A stretch of 64,000 nucleotides of DNA from positions 33,733,275 to 33,797,274 of the forward strand of contig NC_133105.1 of the NCBI RefSeq assembly GCF_022965805.1, given 5' to 3'. The stretch's first letter is position 1. Every line of letters begins with the position of its first letter. Origin of the DNA: Primulina eburnea (Eukaryota; Streptophyta; Magnoliopsida; Lamiales; Gesneriaceae). A model generated the notes under the pieces. That model was given only the letters and a program-made list of their open reading frames with translations, was not told the origin of the DNA and ran no database searches. Shown in pieces: positions 35,207 through 47,719 of the stretch. Position numbers and translations under genes: made by a program.

Positions 35207-35220
35207 TTAGAGGGGGAGAA
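35207..35220 (+). other. Polypurine tract of Gypsy-B
   Basis: TTAGAGGGGGAGAA immediately before the 3' LTR, preceded by the family's GATTTCGAGGGCGAAATC inverted repeat. Confidence 0.88.
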
Positions 35221-35221
35221 A

Positions 35222-37157
35222 TGTAAGGCCTGAGAATTACTAATCTTCATTAACGCGATATTTGAAGATATGAGAATGCATGTTATGTCATGAGAAGCAC
35301 TATGAACTGTCAAGATTTCGACTCTATTAATCCGGAATTATGAAATTTTAATTGATGTGATCATATCGGACCATATCGAGACCAGAGTGGGCAAAGCTGT
35401 TTCATTTCACCAATTTCGGGCAGAACTAGTGGCGCCCGAGCGGTAGGAAGTGACCGCTCGAGCGCCAATGCTCAAGGGGAGTACGTTCGGGCAGGAGGTG
35501 TGGCGCCCGGGAGGTAATTTATGACCGCCCGAGCGCCAGAGTCTCGCATCGCGGCAGAACGTTCCGCGCCCGGGCGGTAGAACTTGACCGCCCGAGCGCC
35601 GAGCTCGCGCCCGGGCGGTAAGTTTCGACCGCCCGAGCGCCAGCGAAGATTGGCAAGAGCAAGCCACGTTTCATGGCATGCAAGTGGGATAATATATATA
35701 AACGTTATTTGCCTCATAATTGATCAGAATCAAGAACGAGAAAGCTCCGTGAAGCTTTTAGAAATTCTTGCGCCGGTAGTTTGCAATCCGTCCGTTAGAT
35801 TCGAAATCCGACTTCGGTACCGTGTTCCTATCGTTGTAGGCTACGCGTGGACGTAAGTTTTACTATGTTTTGGCTTGTCTTGAAATTATGATGTTGAAAG
35901 AATCAAATATGATTCATATATGTTGTTTCTGACATATTAGACATCGTATAATTACAAACGGATTTAAGAACGGACACCGTATAGAATTGTTATGAATTTT
36001 AGAGTTGAATTGACTTGGTTTTGGTACCAGATTTATACCATTATCAGTTATAAATTAGGGGAATTGATGTAGATTGTTTAATATGGAGATTGTGCAGTTG
36101 AAATGGTACCGAGATCAAGTATTTAATTGGATATGTGTGGATTGAGAATAGAGATTGATAGAAAAGTATCAATGTATCTCTTTCAGATTGGATTGACAGA
36201 CTTGATATCAACTTCGAGACTTCGACGACAAGAAAGGTATAAGTCATGTTTTGTTTGGGGAGATGTAACTCAAATAAGATATTATTTGAGTTTCCCAACC
36301 AAAATCACATACTAGTATTATTAGATATATTGTAACATGTTTATGAATTGTGTATAGTATTATATTCAATCTTTTAACATGTTTATGCTTTGATTTCAGA
36401 ATTGTATTCAAGCATGTATGATCAGTGTGATATTCAGATATGAATATGATTATACTTTGTTTACATATTGATATTCATTGCATCTAAGATAGGAGAGTCT
36501 TTGACAGGCATTGTCAAATAGCTAGACATTTCGGTGTTTCTCAGCATAGGAGTAGGTATTACTCTTATTGCCGCCGTTGATACAGCTCAGACCGAAGTCT
36601 AGGAATGAGACGTACATTACCCCGATTGGAGGGTAGGTAGTGACGTCTTATTCACACCGGGATCCCTAGAGTTCTAGTCGAGTCGAGTCCAGATATGGTT
36701 TGATTCGCATTGCATTGCATGTGCATATGATGTCATTCATGATAGCATGTTTCATGTTTAATTGATTATATGCATGTATACATGTTTATACTGGGATTTG
36801 TTCTCACCGGAGTTTCCGGCTGTTGTTATGTCTGTATGTGTGCATAACAACAGGTGGGGCAGGATCTGGGTCACGCAGAGGATGAGAGATGGACATAGCG
36901 TGGTGATCTCGGGCATAGCAGAAGAACTAGTAGTTGTACTTTTGGCATGTACTGTATTTAATTACTAGTTGTTAAATGAGAATGGAACAAGACATGTTTG
37001 TACCTTACGTTTGTATATTATGTTTGTTAAATAAATAAAGACTTTATGTTTGTGTATATATACATTATATTTAGTGTGAAAAGCGAAAAATTTGACCCAC
37101 TTTTATATTAATGATCCATTGAATCCCAAAGAGAAAGTTAGAGCCCGGGTCCCCACA
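35222..37157 (+). repeat. Gypsy-B 3' LTR
   Basis: 1936 bp, nearly identical to the 5' copy. It ends GGGTCCCCACA and is followed by ATTTA. Confidence 0.95.
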
Positions 37158-37162
37158 ATTTA
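37158..37162 (+). other. Target-site duplication ATTTA, right copy
   Basis: Identical to 28388-28392. The Gypsy-A RT frame resumes here. Confidence 0.95.
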
Positions 37163-39717
37163 TTTGACCAGTTGCAGGGATCCTCTGTTTATTCTAAGAT
37201 TGATTTGCGATCCGGATATCATCAGCTCCGAGTTCGAGATGTAGACATACCGAAGACAGCATTTGAAACCAGATATGGGCATTACGAATTCATTGTCATG
37301 CCTTTTGGTTTAACAAATGCTCCGGCGGTATTTATGGCCTTGATGAATCAAATCTTTCAGAGGTATTTGGATGATTTTGTTATTGTCTTTATCGATGACA
37401 TTCTGGTGTATTCTAAGAATAGGAATGAGCATGCAGAACATCTCAGAATTGTGTTACAGACACTGAGAAATGAGAGATAATATGCCAAATTGTCAAAGTG
37501 TGAATTTTGGTTGAATCGAGTTGTCTTTTTGGGACATATCATATCTGGAGATGGTATTTCTGTAGATCCGAGTAAAGTGGAAGCTGTGATCAGTTGGTCG
37601 AGACCGACTTATGTGCCAGAGATACGCAGTTTCATGGGTCTAGCAGGATACTATAGACGATTCATCCAAGATTTCTCCCGTATTGCGAAGCCAATTACAC
37701 AATTGACACAGAAGAATGCGCCATTCCTATGGTCTGAGGAGTGTGAGTCTAGCTTTCTAGAATTGAAGAAGAGGCTGTTCAGTGCACCTGTCTTGATGAT
37801 TCCTTCAGGTACGGGTGATTTCGTTGTATATTGTGATGCCTCTCACAGAGGTTTGGGATGTGTTCTTATGCAGCGAGGTCATGTGGTCGCATATGCCTCA
37901 AGACAGTTGAAGACTCACGAGACTCGATACCCCATTCATGATCTTGAATTGGCGGCTATCGTATTTGCACTAAAGATCTGGCGTCATTATCTTTATGGTG
38001 AGAAATTTGAGATCTACTCAGACCATAAAAGCCTAAAATACTTGTTTTCTCAGTCGGAGTTGAACATGCGACAGCGTAGATGGCTTGATCTGCTGAAAGA
38101 TTTTGATTGCGAGATCAAATATTATCCAGGGAAGTCTAATGCAGTAGCAGACGCCTTGAGTCAAAAGGTTTGTTCCGTATCCTTATCGACGATAGGTGTT
38201 ACAAAGCTAGTTGAAAATTGCTGTTTCTTTGGATTAGAATTTGATACAGATAGGAGGCCCTACGACTTGCTGCTATTCAAGTTGAGCCAGACTTGATCAT
38301 GAGAATTAAAGAAGCTCAACGAACAGATCAAAATGTGCAAAGATCGATTCAAATGGTCAGATCAGGGCATTTGTCAGAATATCAGGTGTGTGAGCATGTT
38401 TTGTACATAAATAACCGTCTCGTAGTGCCAGATGATTCAGACTTGAGACATCAGATTATGTCTGAAGCACACTGTAGTCGATTCAGCATCCATCCTGGTG
38501 GCAGAAAGATGTACAATGATCTGAAGACACAGTTCTGATGGAAGCAGATGAAGTCAAACATCGCAGCGTATGTGTCTAAATGCTTGAACTGCCAATAGGT
38601 GAAGGCCGAGAGGAAGAAACCTGGAGGGTTACTTCAGAGTCTAGCTATTCCAGAATGGAAATGGGATCACATTTCCATGGATTTCGTGACGAAGTTACCT
38701 CGATCATCTAGAGGCTGTGATGCGATTTGGGTCGTTATCGACAGATTGTCCAAATCAGCTTGCTTTATTCCGTACAGAATGACGTATCAACATGATCAAA
38801 TGGCGGAGATATATGTCCGAGAGGTAGTCAGATTACATGGTGTGCCGAAGTCTATCGTATCAGATCGTGATCCACGATTCACTTCACACTTCTGGCACAG
38901 TTTACAGCAGGCCTTAGGTACGATATTACACCTGAGTACTGCTTATCATCCTCAGACAGACGGACAGTCAGAGCGGACTATCCAGACGTTAGAGGACATG
39001 TTGAGATCCGTAGTGCTAGATTTTGGCACTAGTTGGCAAGATTCCCTACCTCTTTGCGAATTCTCTTATAATAATAGCTATCAGACAAGCATTGAGATGG
39101 CACCGTTTGAAGCTTTATATGGCAAGAAGTGCAGATCTCCGCTATACTGGGATGACATCTCAGAGGTACCAGAACTTGGGCCATATATGATTCGTGACAT
39201 GACTGAGAAGGTGAAAGTCATTCAGAAAAGAATGAAGACAGCACAGGATAGGCAAGCGAAATACGCCAACATCAGACGTAGACCGTTGGTATTTGAACAG
39301 GGAGACAGAGTATTCTTGAAAATTTCTCCTTTCAGAGGCGTTGTTAGATTTGGCAAACGTGGAAAGTTGTCTCCTAGATACATCAGTCCTTACGAGATTT
39401 TAGAAAAGATTGGCGACCGGGCTTATCGACTTGCTCTTCCTCCTTCTCTATCTGGAATACATGACGTTTTTCATGTATCGATGTTGCGTAGATACATGCC
39501 AGATATTTCTCATGTCATTCAGGCTGACGAAGCCGAGCTTGATCAGACATTGAGCTATATTGAACAACCGATACAGATTCTTGATCGGAAGGAAAAGAAG
39601 CTTAGAACGAAGATTATTCCTCTCGTGAAAGTCTAATGGAGTCGTCACGGCGCTGAAGAAGCGACATGGGAGACAGAAGCCGACATGCGACAGAAACACC
39701 CCGAGTTATTTCAATGA
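37158..39717 (+). pseudogene. Gypsy-A reverse transcriptase to integrase, final part
   Basis: Continues Gypsy-A pol after Gypsy-B. It begins in the RT palm ([20 protein letters not shown]), with [10 protein letters not shown] near 37395, RNase H ([20 protein letters not shown]), the integrase zinc region, and the core with [19 protein letters not shown] and GQSERTI. The chromodomain-like end is at 39717. Breaks relative to Gypsy-B: TAA near 37478, a 1-nt loss near 38260, TGA in place of a tryptophan codon near 38537, TAG in place of glutamine near 38597, and TAA near 39634. Its SDRDPRF motif shows the usual integrase sequence that Gypsy-B has lost. Confidence 0.93.
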
Positions 39718-39803
39718 TGTAAGTATTGATCTAACTTTGATGCTATTATTTTGATGCTTGCATTGATAGAATGATGTGCGATTTCGAGGGCGAAATCATT
39801 TCT

Positions 39804-39817
39804 TAGAGGGGGAGAAA
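39804..39817 (+). other. Polypurine tract of Gypsy-A
   Basis: TAGAGGGGGAGAA before the 3' LTR, with the GATTTCGAGGGCGAAATC inverted repeat just upstream. Confidence 0.85.
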
Positions 39818-41519
39818 TGTAAGGCTCGAGATTATTAGTTTTCATTGATGTACGACTCCGAGGATATGAGAATGCATGTCATAAGATGAAAGTACAAAAT
39901 ATTTCATGTGTGAGAGGCCGCACCCGCGCTTAGAACAAAAGTGGCACCCGCTGTCATGAATTATGGAATTTTGAATGTGCTGCCGAAACCACACCACACC
40001 TGCGGTGCTAGGAGACACCGCACCCCGGGTGTATGGACAGAAAGTTGGCCATTTTATTCGTAGCATCACCGCACCCGCGGTGTAGAAAGACCGCACCCGC
40101 GGTGCTGAGGAGACCGCACCCGCGGTCGTCACTTTTAAAAATTAAAAGTCATGCCGAAGCATGAGCGCACCCGCGGTGCTAATGTGACCGCACCCGCGGT
40201 GCTGGATGTGAGAAATCCACCTTGATTCTTATGTTGACACATGGCAGAGGTATATATATGAATTAGTGCTGATTCATTTCTTTCTCACTTCCAGCAGCTG
40301 AACCGAGAGTTCCCTCAAATTTCTTCAAGTTCTTTAAGTTTTGAGGTAAGATATTTTAAGATTTAGCCACCCGAATTTAGTTCCGATTTCAGTTTTGAAC
40401 TCCTTGCATCAAAGACTATCAAAGGGTGTAAGTTTCCTTCAATTACAACATGTTTTGAATCATAGGTGTTGGGAGAATTATGATTTGAGTTAAGAAATAT
40501 GTTCTTATGATTGTAAGGATTGTGGATTTGAAACCGGAACGAAGAAATGATATCGAACTCAATTGTTATGAGTTTTAGTATATATTGACACGAGATTATG
40601 CAGATTTTGAGATCTTGACATAGATATTATGATGATTATGAGTTGGGAATTGTACAATGTTGATATATGTTGAATTGGATTAAACGGTATCGAAGAATTA
40701 TGTCGTTATGCCGTCGATTTATACCGAGATTGATTAAGAATTGTATAAGACTTGTTGTGAGTTGTTTGTTGATATGGTATCTATCAACAATTGCCATTTC
40801 AGATTTGGAGTGACAGAGTTTGTATCCTGACTTCGAGACTTCGATTTATTTGACAACAAGAAAGGTATAAGCCATGTTTGTTTGGGAAGCCACAACTCAA
40901 TTAAGATATTATTTGAGTTTCCCAACCAAAATCACATACTAGAATTGTTGTATATTTGGTAACATGTTTATGAATTGTTTATAGAATTATATTCAAATCT
41001 TGTAACATGATTATGCTTTGATTATAGAATTGTATTCAAGCATATAAAATCATTGTGATATTCAGATATGAATATGAGCATGCTTTGTTTACAGATGGAT
41101 ATGCATTGCATTTAAGATAGGAGAGTCGTTGACAGCCATTGTCACATATCTAGATGTTCGGTGTATCTCAGCTTAGGAGCAGCCCTGACTCCTATTGCAG
41201 TCGTTGATACAGCTCAGACCGAAGTCTAGGAATAAGACGTACAGTCACCCCGAGTGGGAGGGTAGGTGACAGCCATTGACGTCTTATTCACACCGGGATC
41301 CCTAGAGCTTCTAGTCGAGTCGAGTCCAGACATGGTTTGATTCGCATTGTATTGCATGTTTATATGGATGACATTCATTATAGCATGTTTCATGTTTAGT
41401 TTGATTATATGCATTTATACATGTTTATACTGGGATTTGTTCTCACCGGAGTTTCCGGCTGTTGTTAAGTTTGTATGTGTGCATAACAACAGGTGGGGCA
41501 GGATCTGGGTCACGCAGAG
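39818..41519 (+). repeat. Gypsy-A 3' LTR, cut by Gypsy-C
   Basis: Starts TGTAAGGCTCGAG and is collinear with 14912-16540. It has its own GC-rich array (39915-40205) and TATATATATG (40251-40260). It keeps about 50 bp near 40815-40870 that the 5' LTR lacks. It stops after TCACGCAGAG, exactly where Gypsy-C begins. The 5' copy continues GATGAGAGATGG, so roughly 270 bp lie beyond the window. Confidence 0.92.
39915..40205. repeat. ACCGCACCCGCGGT array in Gypsy-A 3' LTR
   Basis: Same unit as 15010-15297. One unit fewer lies in the central cluster and one more after the AAAGTCATGCCGAAGCATGAG spacer, compared with the 5' LTR. Confidence 0.88.
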
Positions 41520-43126
41520 TGTGACACCTTGACCCGTTACAATTAAAATACAGAGGAATTTAAAATTTTCTTGCAAATGGAAGGAGTTTCAAAATACATT
41601 TCATTAAAATCTTTACATCAAAATAAATACATGATCATTCAAATGATATAACAAAATACAAAACATCATTTCTATGATCATGTCCGAAAATCTTCCTTCC
41701 AACATGGCATGCATATGACCCCCTGTCCATAGTCAATGTCCCGGTCCGTCGCTCTTATCTGCATCACATGAAAATAACTGAAATGAGTATAAAACTCAGC
41801 AAGTGGAACTCTTACATAGCAATGAACATATCATACTCTGAAAACCAAAGCTTTAAAACATAAATACCATCAACTCTGAAATAAATATCATAGCAATAGC
41901 ATAGCAATAAGATGGTATTTCTCTTTTCTCTGGTATGAATTGATATCAATAGTAACTCTGTCTGTGGTGCTCGTATCCCAATCGATATAAATCGATAACT
42001 CTGAGGGATAAAAGCCTATGGTCGTTGATCAACTAATTGCATGCAATCTCTGACTATGTATCTATCAATCTATAAAACATTTAAACTCTCTCTTGGCATT
42101 TAAACAACACTTTGCAATCACTTACTCTTTTGTATTCCCTTTTCAATACAATTGGGACATACAATGCCTCCAATAGATATACAAGTGAATCAATACATAA
42201 TTATAAAACCAATGAAGGGAATAACACATTAAAACCTTTAAAACACAATACATATATAATCATGTAAGCACAAGGATGAAATTCCACTTACGAACCAAAA
42301 TAACACCTTGAATCTAACTCTTGGTACACCACCTACAACAATAATCCATAAATAACACCAACATCAACTCAATATCCAAGAATCCAAGTCAAATAATCCA
42401 TTAAACCAACATAACAACAAGCCCAAATCATCTCTCACCTCAAACCAAGAAATAATACAACCAAAAGCTTACCTTAGCTTCCTAGAGCAACCAAGAACTT
42501 CGATCTCAACTCGCAACTCCAACTAAATCCAAGAATCAAAGGTAGGAAATGAAAGAAAATGGAGAAAACCCTTGTTCTAAGAGAGAAAAACGAGATTGAG
42601 AGGAAAGGGAAAGGTGAAAATGAAGTCAACTCATCCAAAAAGGTACTTAAAATCTCGACCATACCTTCTACTGTTCATCACTGCGGGTGCGCTGCCAACA
42701 AGCACTGCGGGTGCGCTAAGCTCTCGACAAACCAAACAGGTACCCTGAAAAATACGACCGCGGGTGCGGTCCTGCAAACACCGCGGGTGCGGTCTAACAT
42801 CACCGCGGGTGCGGTGTACTCACGGCAAAACCCACAAAATCCAACAATTACGACCGCGGGTGCGGTCCTCTCCATGAGTGCGGGTGCGGTGCTGCCACGG
42901 CCAAGACAAAATCTAAGGCAACTAAAATCAAACTAAAACACTGAAACAAAGAAACAGCCAACAACTAACAACTACGAACATCAACAACACCACAACACAA
43001 GAATAACCAACCATACTATGGCCCATAAACACAACTCTTAACATCACCACTAGACTTAAACTTAATCAATAAATCTATAACATACGAAAACTTAAACCGT
43101 ACCATACACCAGGCTCGGCTATTACA
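41520..43126 (-). repeat. Gypsy-C 3' LTR
   Basis: 1607 bp. On the minus strand it runs TGTAATAGCCGAGCC (43126) to GGTCAAGGTGTCACA (41520). The GC-rich array ACCGCGGGTGCGGT is at 42684-42895. The overlapping frame at 42559-42936 is an artefact. Confidence 0.92.
42684..42895. repeat. ACCGCGGGTGCGGT array in Gypsy-C LTR
   Basis: About seven units, same ACCGC/GCGGT arms as in Gypsy-A although the LTRs are otherwise unrelated by eye. It lies about 230-440 bp from the LTR start. Confidence 0.88.
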
Positions 43127-43127
43127 A

Positions 43128-43140
43128 TCTCCCCTCCTTA
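43128..43140 (-). other. Polypurine tract of Gypsy-C
   Basis: The minus strand reads TAAGGAGGGGAGA next to the LTR start. Confidence 0.85.
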
Positions 43141-43166
43141 GAGGAATTTCGTCCTCGAAATTGACG

Positions 43167-43854
43167 TCACTGCACGAACAACTCAGGATACTTCTCTCTC
43201 ATCTCATCCTCCGGTTCCCACGTAGCCTCTTCGATCAAATGGTTCCTCCAAAGAACTTTAACGATGCCGATCTCTTTGTTTCTCAAAACTCTAACTTTGC
43301 GGTCCAGAATCTGAACCGGAATCTCTTGGTAGGTCAAATTCGACGTCAAGTCCAATGGCTCGTGGTGAAGAACATGGGAAGGATTCGCAATATACTTCCT
43401 GAGCATCGATACGTGAAAAACATTATGGACTCTGTCAAGATCTGGCGATAGGGCTAACCTGTAGGCTCGATCTTCAACTCTGTTCAATATCTCGAATGGA
43501 CCAATAAACCTCGGGCTCAACTTACCCTTCTTGCCAAATCGCATCACACCCTTGAGAGGTGCTATCTTCAGAAACACGTGATCGCCAACCTCAAATTGCA
43601 AAGGTCTACGACGAACATCTGCATAGCTCTTCTGTCTCGACTGCGCAGTCTTCATTCTCTCACGGATAACAGCAACAATATCGGCCGTCTGTTGGACCAA
43701 CTCTGGTCCCAACATCTTCCTCTCACCAACCTCATCTCAATACAGGGGAGATCTACACTTCCTGCCGTAAAGTGCTTCGTACGGTGCCATCCCAATCGTC
43801 GCTTGGTAATTGTTATTGTACATGAACTCAACAAGAGGCAACTTAGAATCCCAG
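43167..43854 (-). pseudogene. Gypsy-C integrase C-terminal part
   Basis: Reads on from 43855 in another frame. The region EFMYNNNYQ and [16 protein letters not shown] is followed by TGA (near 43736, a tryptophan codon in relatives). An open stretch (43715-43167) then covers LGPELVQQTADIV, QSRQKSYADVRRRPL, KKGKLSPRFIGPFEILN and the chromodomain-like end (IVKVLWRNHLIEEATWE). This part targets and tethers the integrase in chromoviruses, as known for the family. Both the upstream frameshift and the stop disable it. Confidence 0.9.
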
Positions 43855-46095
43855 CTACCAGAATAATCGATAGTACAAGCATCTGAGCATATCCTCAAGA
43901 ATCTGAATGACTCTCTCTGATTGACCGTCGCTCTGAGGGTGATAAGATGTACTGAAAGCTAACCGTGAACCCATAGCTCTGTGCAAACTCTTCCAAAACT
44001 CTGAGGTAAATCTAGGGTCACGATCAGACACAATCGACACAGGGACACCGTGAAGTCTAACAATCTCTGCTATGTAATCCTCGGCATACTGGTTCATGGA
44101 ATACGTCGTCTTGACTGGAAGAAAGTGCGCTGACTTGGTCAATCGATCGACAATAACCCAAATGGAATTGAAACCCTTCTGCGTCCTGGGAAGACCAGTC
44201 ACGAAATCCATCGTAATATGCTCCCACTTCCACTGAGGAATCGGCAATGACAACAATGTCCCAGCAGGTCTCTGGTGCTCAATCTTCATCTGCTGACAAG
44301 TTAGGCACTGAGAAATGAACAAGGCAATATCTTTCTTCATACCTGGCCACCAGTAAAGTCGACGAAGATCCTGATACATTTTGGTGCTGCCTGGATGTAT
44401 CGAATATGACGCGGTATGAGCCTCTGTCAAGACGTCTCGCCGAATATCATCACCAACGGGAACACAAATACGGCCTCTGAAAGTCACCAAACCATCACCA
44501 TTCAACGCAAACTCTGAGTTACCCCTCTCCTCAGCTCTAGCTCTCAACTCTAACAACTGCAAATCAGTAGCTTGCTCTCTACGGATCCTGTCCGTCAATG
44601 TAGCCCGAATGACCAACGCTGATAGACGAGCAATGGTCCCCGGAACTACCAAATCAATCTCCTCTCTCTGCAAGTCCATCAACAAAGGTCTCTGAATCAA
44701 AGAACTCAAAGAAGAACTCGACTTACGGCTCAAAGCATCAGCCACAAAGTTCGCCTTCCCCGAGTGGTAACTAATAGTCACATCATAGTCTTTGACAAGC
44801 TCTAACCACCTCCTCTGCCGCATATTGAGCTCTTTCTGAGAGAACAAATACTTCAAACTCTTGTGGTCTGTGAAGATCTCACACTTTTCGCCATACAAAT
44901 AATGTCTCCAAATCTTCAAGGCGAAAACCACAGCTGCTAGCTCTAAATCATGCGTCGGATAATTCTTCTCATAGTCTTTCAACTGGCGAGAAGCATAGGC
45001 GATAACCTTACCTCGCTGCATCAGCACTGCACCAAGGCCTTTCTTCGACGCATCAGTAAACACAACGAAATCCTCTGAACCAATGGGCAATGAAAGAACA
45101 GGAGCTGTCGTCAATCTATCCTTCAACTCTTGAAATACACTCTGGCAATCAATGGACCACTCGAACTTCACAGTCTTCCTCGTCAAATTGGTCAATGGCA
45201 AGGCAATCTTGGAGAAATCTGAAATAAAGCGACGATGATAACCCGCCAAACCAAGGAAACTGCGTACGTCAGAAACAGTAGTAGGAATAGGCCACTTCTG
45301 AACTGCCTCTATCTTCAACGGATCAACAGCAATACCATCCTCTGAAACAACATGGCCTAGAAAAGAAATCTGCTCCAACCAGAACTCGCACTTCTTCAAC
45401 TTGGCAAACAACCTCTTCTCCCTCAACAATCGAAGAACAACTCTGAGATGCTCTGCATGAAGCTCTCTAGTCTTGGAATAGATCAAGATGTCGTCGATGA
45501 AGACAATGACGAAGCTATCCAAGAACGGCTTGAACACACGGTTCATCAGATCCCTGAAAACTGAAGGAGCATTGGTCAGACCAAAAGACATCACAAGAAA
45601 CTCATAATGACCGTACCTGGTCCGGAACGCTGTCTTAGGGATATCAGACTCCCTAACCTTCAACTGATAATAGCCAGACCGAAGATCAATCTTCGAAAAT
45701 ACAGTAGCACCATGAAGCTGATCAAACAAATCATCTATCCGTGGCAATGGATACTTGTTCTTGATCGTCTCTTTGTTGAGCTCCCTATAGTTGATACACT
45801 GCCGCAACGACCCATCTTTCTTCTTGACAAACAGAACCGGAGCTCCCCAAGGCGAAGAACTCGGACGAATAAAACCCTTGTCCAAAAGATCCTGCAACTG
45901 CGTCTTCAACTCCTTCATCTCAGTAGGGGCCATCCGGTACGGAGCCTTAGAAATAGGAACCGTACCTGGAGCTAGATCAATAACAAACTCAACATCTCTA
46001 TCCGGCGGCAAACCCGGCACATCATCCTCAAACACATCAGCAAACTCCCTCACAACATCAATATCATCAATATTCAACTTAATCAATCTATCCAC
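43855..46095 (-). CDS. Gypsy-C Pol: RT, RNase H and integrase core (frameshifted end)
   Basis: 746 codons on the minus strand. The N-terminal linker ([20 protein letters not shown]) leads into RT with [20 protein letters not shown] and the active site FIDD at residues 199-202. RNase H includes [18 protein letters not shown] and [10 protein letters not shown]. Integrase has a zinc region ([18 protein letters not shown]) and core motifs MDFVTGLP (about residue 630), [12 protein letters not shown] and GQSERVI. The last residues are out of frame: one extra base after DMLR (near 43886) shifts translation into a stop. The start is also affected, because gag-protease lies in a different frame, joined near 46096. 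Confidence 0.9.
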   Translation of the reverse strand: MDRLIKLNIDDIDVVREFADVFEDDVPGLPPDRDVEFVIDLAPGTVPISKAPYRMAPTEMKELKTQLQDLLDKGFIRPSSSPWGAPVLFVKKKDGSLRQCINYRELNKETIKNKYPLPRIDDLFDQLHGATVFSKIDLRSGYYQLKVRESDIPKTAFRTRYGHYEFLVMSFGLTNAPSVFRDLMNRVFKPFLDSFVIVFIDDILIYSKTRELHAEHLRVVLRLLREKRLFAKLKKCEFWLEQISFLGHVVSEDGIAVDPLKIEAVQKWPIPTTVSDVRSFLGLAGYHRRFISDFSKIALPLTNLTRKTVKFEWSIDCQSVFQELKDRLTTAPVLSLPIGSEDFVVFTDASKKGLGAVLMQRGKVIAYASRQLKDYEKNYPTHDLELAAVVFALKIWRHYLYGEKCEIFTDHKSLKYLFSQKELNMRQRRWLELVKDYDVTISYHSGKANFVADALSRKSSSSLSSLIQRPLLMDLQREEIDLVVPGTIARLSALVIRATLTDRIRREQATDLQLLELRARAEERGNSEFALNGDGLVTFRGRICVPVGDDIRRDVLTEAHTASYSIHPGSTKMYQDLRRLYWWPGMKKDIALFISQCLTCQQMKIEHQRPAGTLLSLPIPQWKWEHITMDFVTGLPRTQKGFNSIWVIVDRLTKSAHFLPVKTTYSMNQYAEDYIAEIVRLHGVPVSIVSDRDPRFTSEFWKSLHRAMGSRLAFSTSYHPQSDGQSERVIQILEDMLRCLYYRLFW

Positions 46096-47372
46096 ATTTC
46101 AATCGAAGCCAGAAACACATCACAACCTCTACACATCAACTTCTCAGCCTCAAGACAAGAAATAAAAGGAAGGACCAGCGAAGTACCTACACTGGCGAGA
46201 ACTCCTCCCTTAATGCTATCATCTGCAAAGGTCACCGTCTTAGCAACGCAATCAATCACTGCACGATAAGTCGAAAGCCAATCCTTGCCAAGAATAACAT
46301 CAAAGGCAACCATCGGGATAACAATCAAATCAGCAAAAATAACTCGCTCCTCAATACGAACAGGGCATGCAAAAACAATAGACGTCGGGCACAAAACGTC
46401 CCCCGAAGGCAAAACAACATTGAACTGGAGAGGAAGAACAGAAGGAACTATACCCAAAGATCTCAAAAACAATTCAGACATAAAAGAATGAGTAGCACCA
46501 GTATCAATCAAAGTCGTAGCTACTCTGCCTGAAATTAAAATAGTGCTAGAGATCACAGAAGAATCGTGGTTTATACCTTCCTTAGTCATCGAAAAGATGC
46601 GACCCTGCACCTTATCCTTGCTCGCTCCTCTAGGACAATCTTTAGCAATGTGGCCTGCCGTGCCACAACGGTAACAAGAATGAGTGCCAAATCTGCACTC
46701 TCCTCTATGATGTCTGCTGCATTTAGAACACAGCGGCTTCTCAGAATCGACTGGAACTGACGGCGGTCTAGGACTCGACTCCATCTTGCCCTTCCCTTTG
46801 AAACCATCCTTGCCTCTCTGATTCGAGCCCTGGCCTCTCTGAGCAATAGCTGGATGCCTCTCCTGCCTCTCTCTGGTAATATCCTTCTCGTCTTGTTCGG
46901 CCAACAACGCCTTCGACACGATCTCTTTGAAAGTCACGGCCTTGGACATGTTAATATCCCTCCTGATCTCTGCACGAAGGCCTCGAATGAAGTGAGCGCC
47001 TTTGTCCTTGTCGTTCGAAGCAATATACGGAGCAAATAGGCAACCCTCCTCGAACTTGAGAATGTACTCGTCAACGTTCATGCTCCCCTGACGAAGTTCC
47101 AGAAACTCCGTAACCTTCCTAGCTCGAAGGGCGTCGGAAAAGTACTTGTCATAGAAAAGATCGGTGAACTCTGACCACTTCAAAGCCGGTAGATCAACAC
47201 CAACCTTGGTCACATTCCACCAGATACGTGCAGCCTTTACCAATATAAATACTGCACAACTGATCCTGTCTTTATCTTCGTACTGGAGATGATCGAAGAT
47301 CGCCTCTAGAGCCTTGATCCACTCCACTGCAACTAAAGGATCAGTGCTACCTGCGAATTCCGGTGGATCCAT
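46083..47372 (-). CDS. Gypsy-C Gag-protease
   Basis: 429 codons on the minus strand from 47372. The retrotransposon gag domain occupies roughly residues 10-170 ([38 protein letters not shown]). A basic linker is followed by two knuckles: [12 protein letters not shown] and, near residues 233-246, [14 protein letters not shown]. The protease active site is [10 protein letters not shown] near residue 290, with the second conserved protease region ([13 protein letters not shown]) near 375. The frame ends 12 bases inside the pol frame, the result of a small indel near 46096. Upstream (47373-47600) a glutamine-rich segment in another frame probably is the true N-terminus, displaced by a further shift. 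Confidence 0.88.
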   Translation of the reverse strand: MDPPEFAGSTDPLVAVEWIKALEAIFDHLQYEDKDRISCAVFILVKAARIWWNVTKVGVDLPALKWSEFTDLFYDKYFSDALRARKVTEFLELRQGSMNVDEYILKFEEGCLFAPYIASNDKDKGAHFIRGLRAEIRRDINMSKAVTFKEIVSKALLAEQDEKDITRERQERHPAIAQRGQGSNQRGKDGFKGKGKMESSPRPPSVPVDSEKPLCSKCSRHHRGECRFGTHSCYRCGTAGHIAKDCPRGASKDKVQGRIFSMTKEGINHDSSVISSTILISGRVATTLIDTGATHSFMSELFLRSLGIVPSVLPLQFNVVLPSGDVLCPTSIVFACPVRIEERVIFADLIVIPMVAFDVILGKDWLSTYRAVIDCVAKTVTFADDSIKGGVLASVGTSLVLPFISCLEAEKLMCRGCDVFLASIEMWID

Positions 47373-47600
47373 TCTCTTGAAGCAGAAAAGACGGCATCAA
47401 TGCCAACTGCCTGAGCTACTTGGCCTCTCACTTGGCCTCTACCCTGTCCTGTTCCTTGCAATCGAAGCAGCTGCTGACTCTGCTCGCTATGAACTTTGGC
47501 CTGCTCCTTAAGCAACTTGCTGAACTCGTCGACAACTCTAGAGGAAGAACTATCCTCACCCTCTACGGTTTCCTCTTAGGAGGCATACTCTACAATGTGC
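47373..47600 (-). pseudogene. Gypsy-C gag N-terminal extension, out of frame
   Basis: Minus-strand frame 47515-47374 encodes a Q/S-rich stretch (LLKEQAKVHSEQSQQLLRLQ) and a GRGQVRGQV run, as often found before the gag domain of this group. It does not connect in frame with 47372. The exact start is unclear. Confidence 0.55.
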
Positions 47601-47702
47601 TCACAAAAAACTAATCAATAGATAACAATGGATATATGCAAAGAAAACATACCCGGACAGTTGAAAGTAGACGAAGTCATATGCATTGGTCCGAATAACG
47701 GT

Positions 47703-47714
47703 GCTCTGATACCA
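47703..47714 (-). other. Primer-binding site of Gypsy-C
   Basis: Minus-strand TGGTATCAGAGC, five bases inside the LTR. Confidence 0.88.
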
Positions 47715-47719
47715 CTAAA

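Larger units (their letters stand above)
28393..37157 (+). mobile_element. Gypsy-B: nearly intact Ty3/gypsy chromovirus-like element
   Basis: 8765 bp, plus strand, flanked by ATTTA and inserted in the Gypsy-A RT. It has LTRs of 1935 and 1936 bp with roughly 16 differences by eye (about 0.8%), a primer-binding site, a polypurine tract and a gag-pol region spoiled only by two 1-nt insertions. Its LTR and protein are close to those of Gypsy-A, so a family member inserted into its own relative. Confidence 0.95.
14912..41519 (+). mobile_element. Gypsy-A: Ty3/gypsy retrotransposon split by three later insertions
   Basis: Plus-strand chromovirus-like element. Its pieces are 5' LTR 14912-16823, gag to 17863, gag/protease/RT start 27205-28392, RT to integrase 37158-39717, and 3' LTR 39818-41519. 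The 3' LTR is cut by Gypsy-C, so its last part lies beyond the window. Removing Copia-2 and Gypsy-B reunites the frame at both sites, each with a 5-bp target duplication. It is the oldest dated layer of the nest: the LTRs differ at many sites, including an indel of about 50 bp, and the frame has many stops. Confidence 0.92.

Noticed and set aside
46083..46095. Programmed frameshift between gag-protease and pol of Gypsy-C
   Set aside because: The relative Gypsy-B had gag and pol in one frame, no slippery heptamer is evident, and Gypsy-C has other indels, so a simple mutation is more likely.
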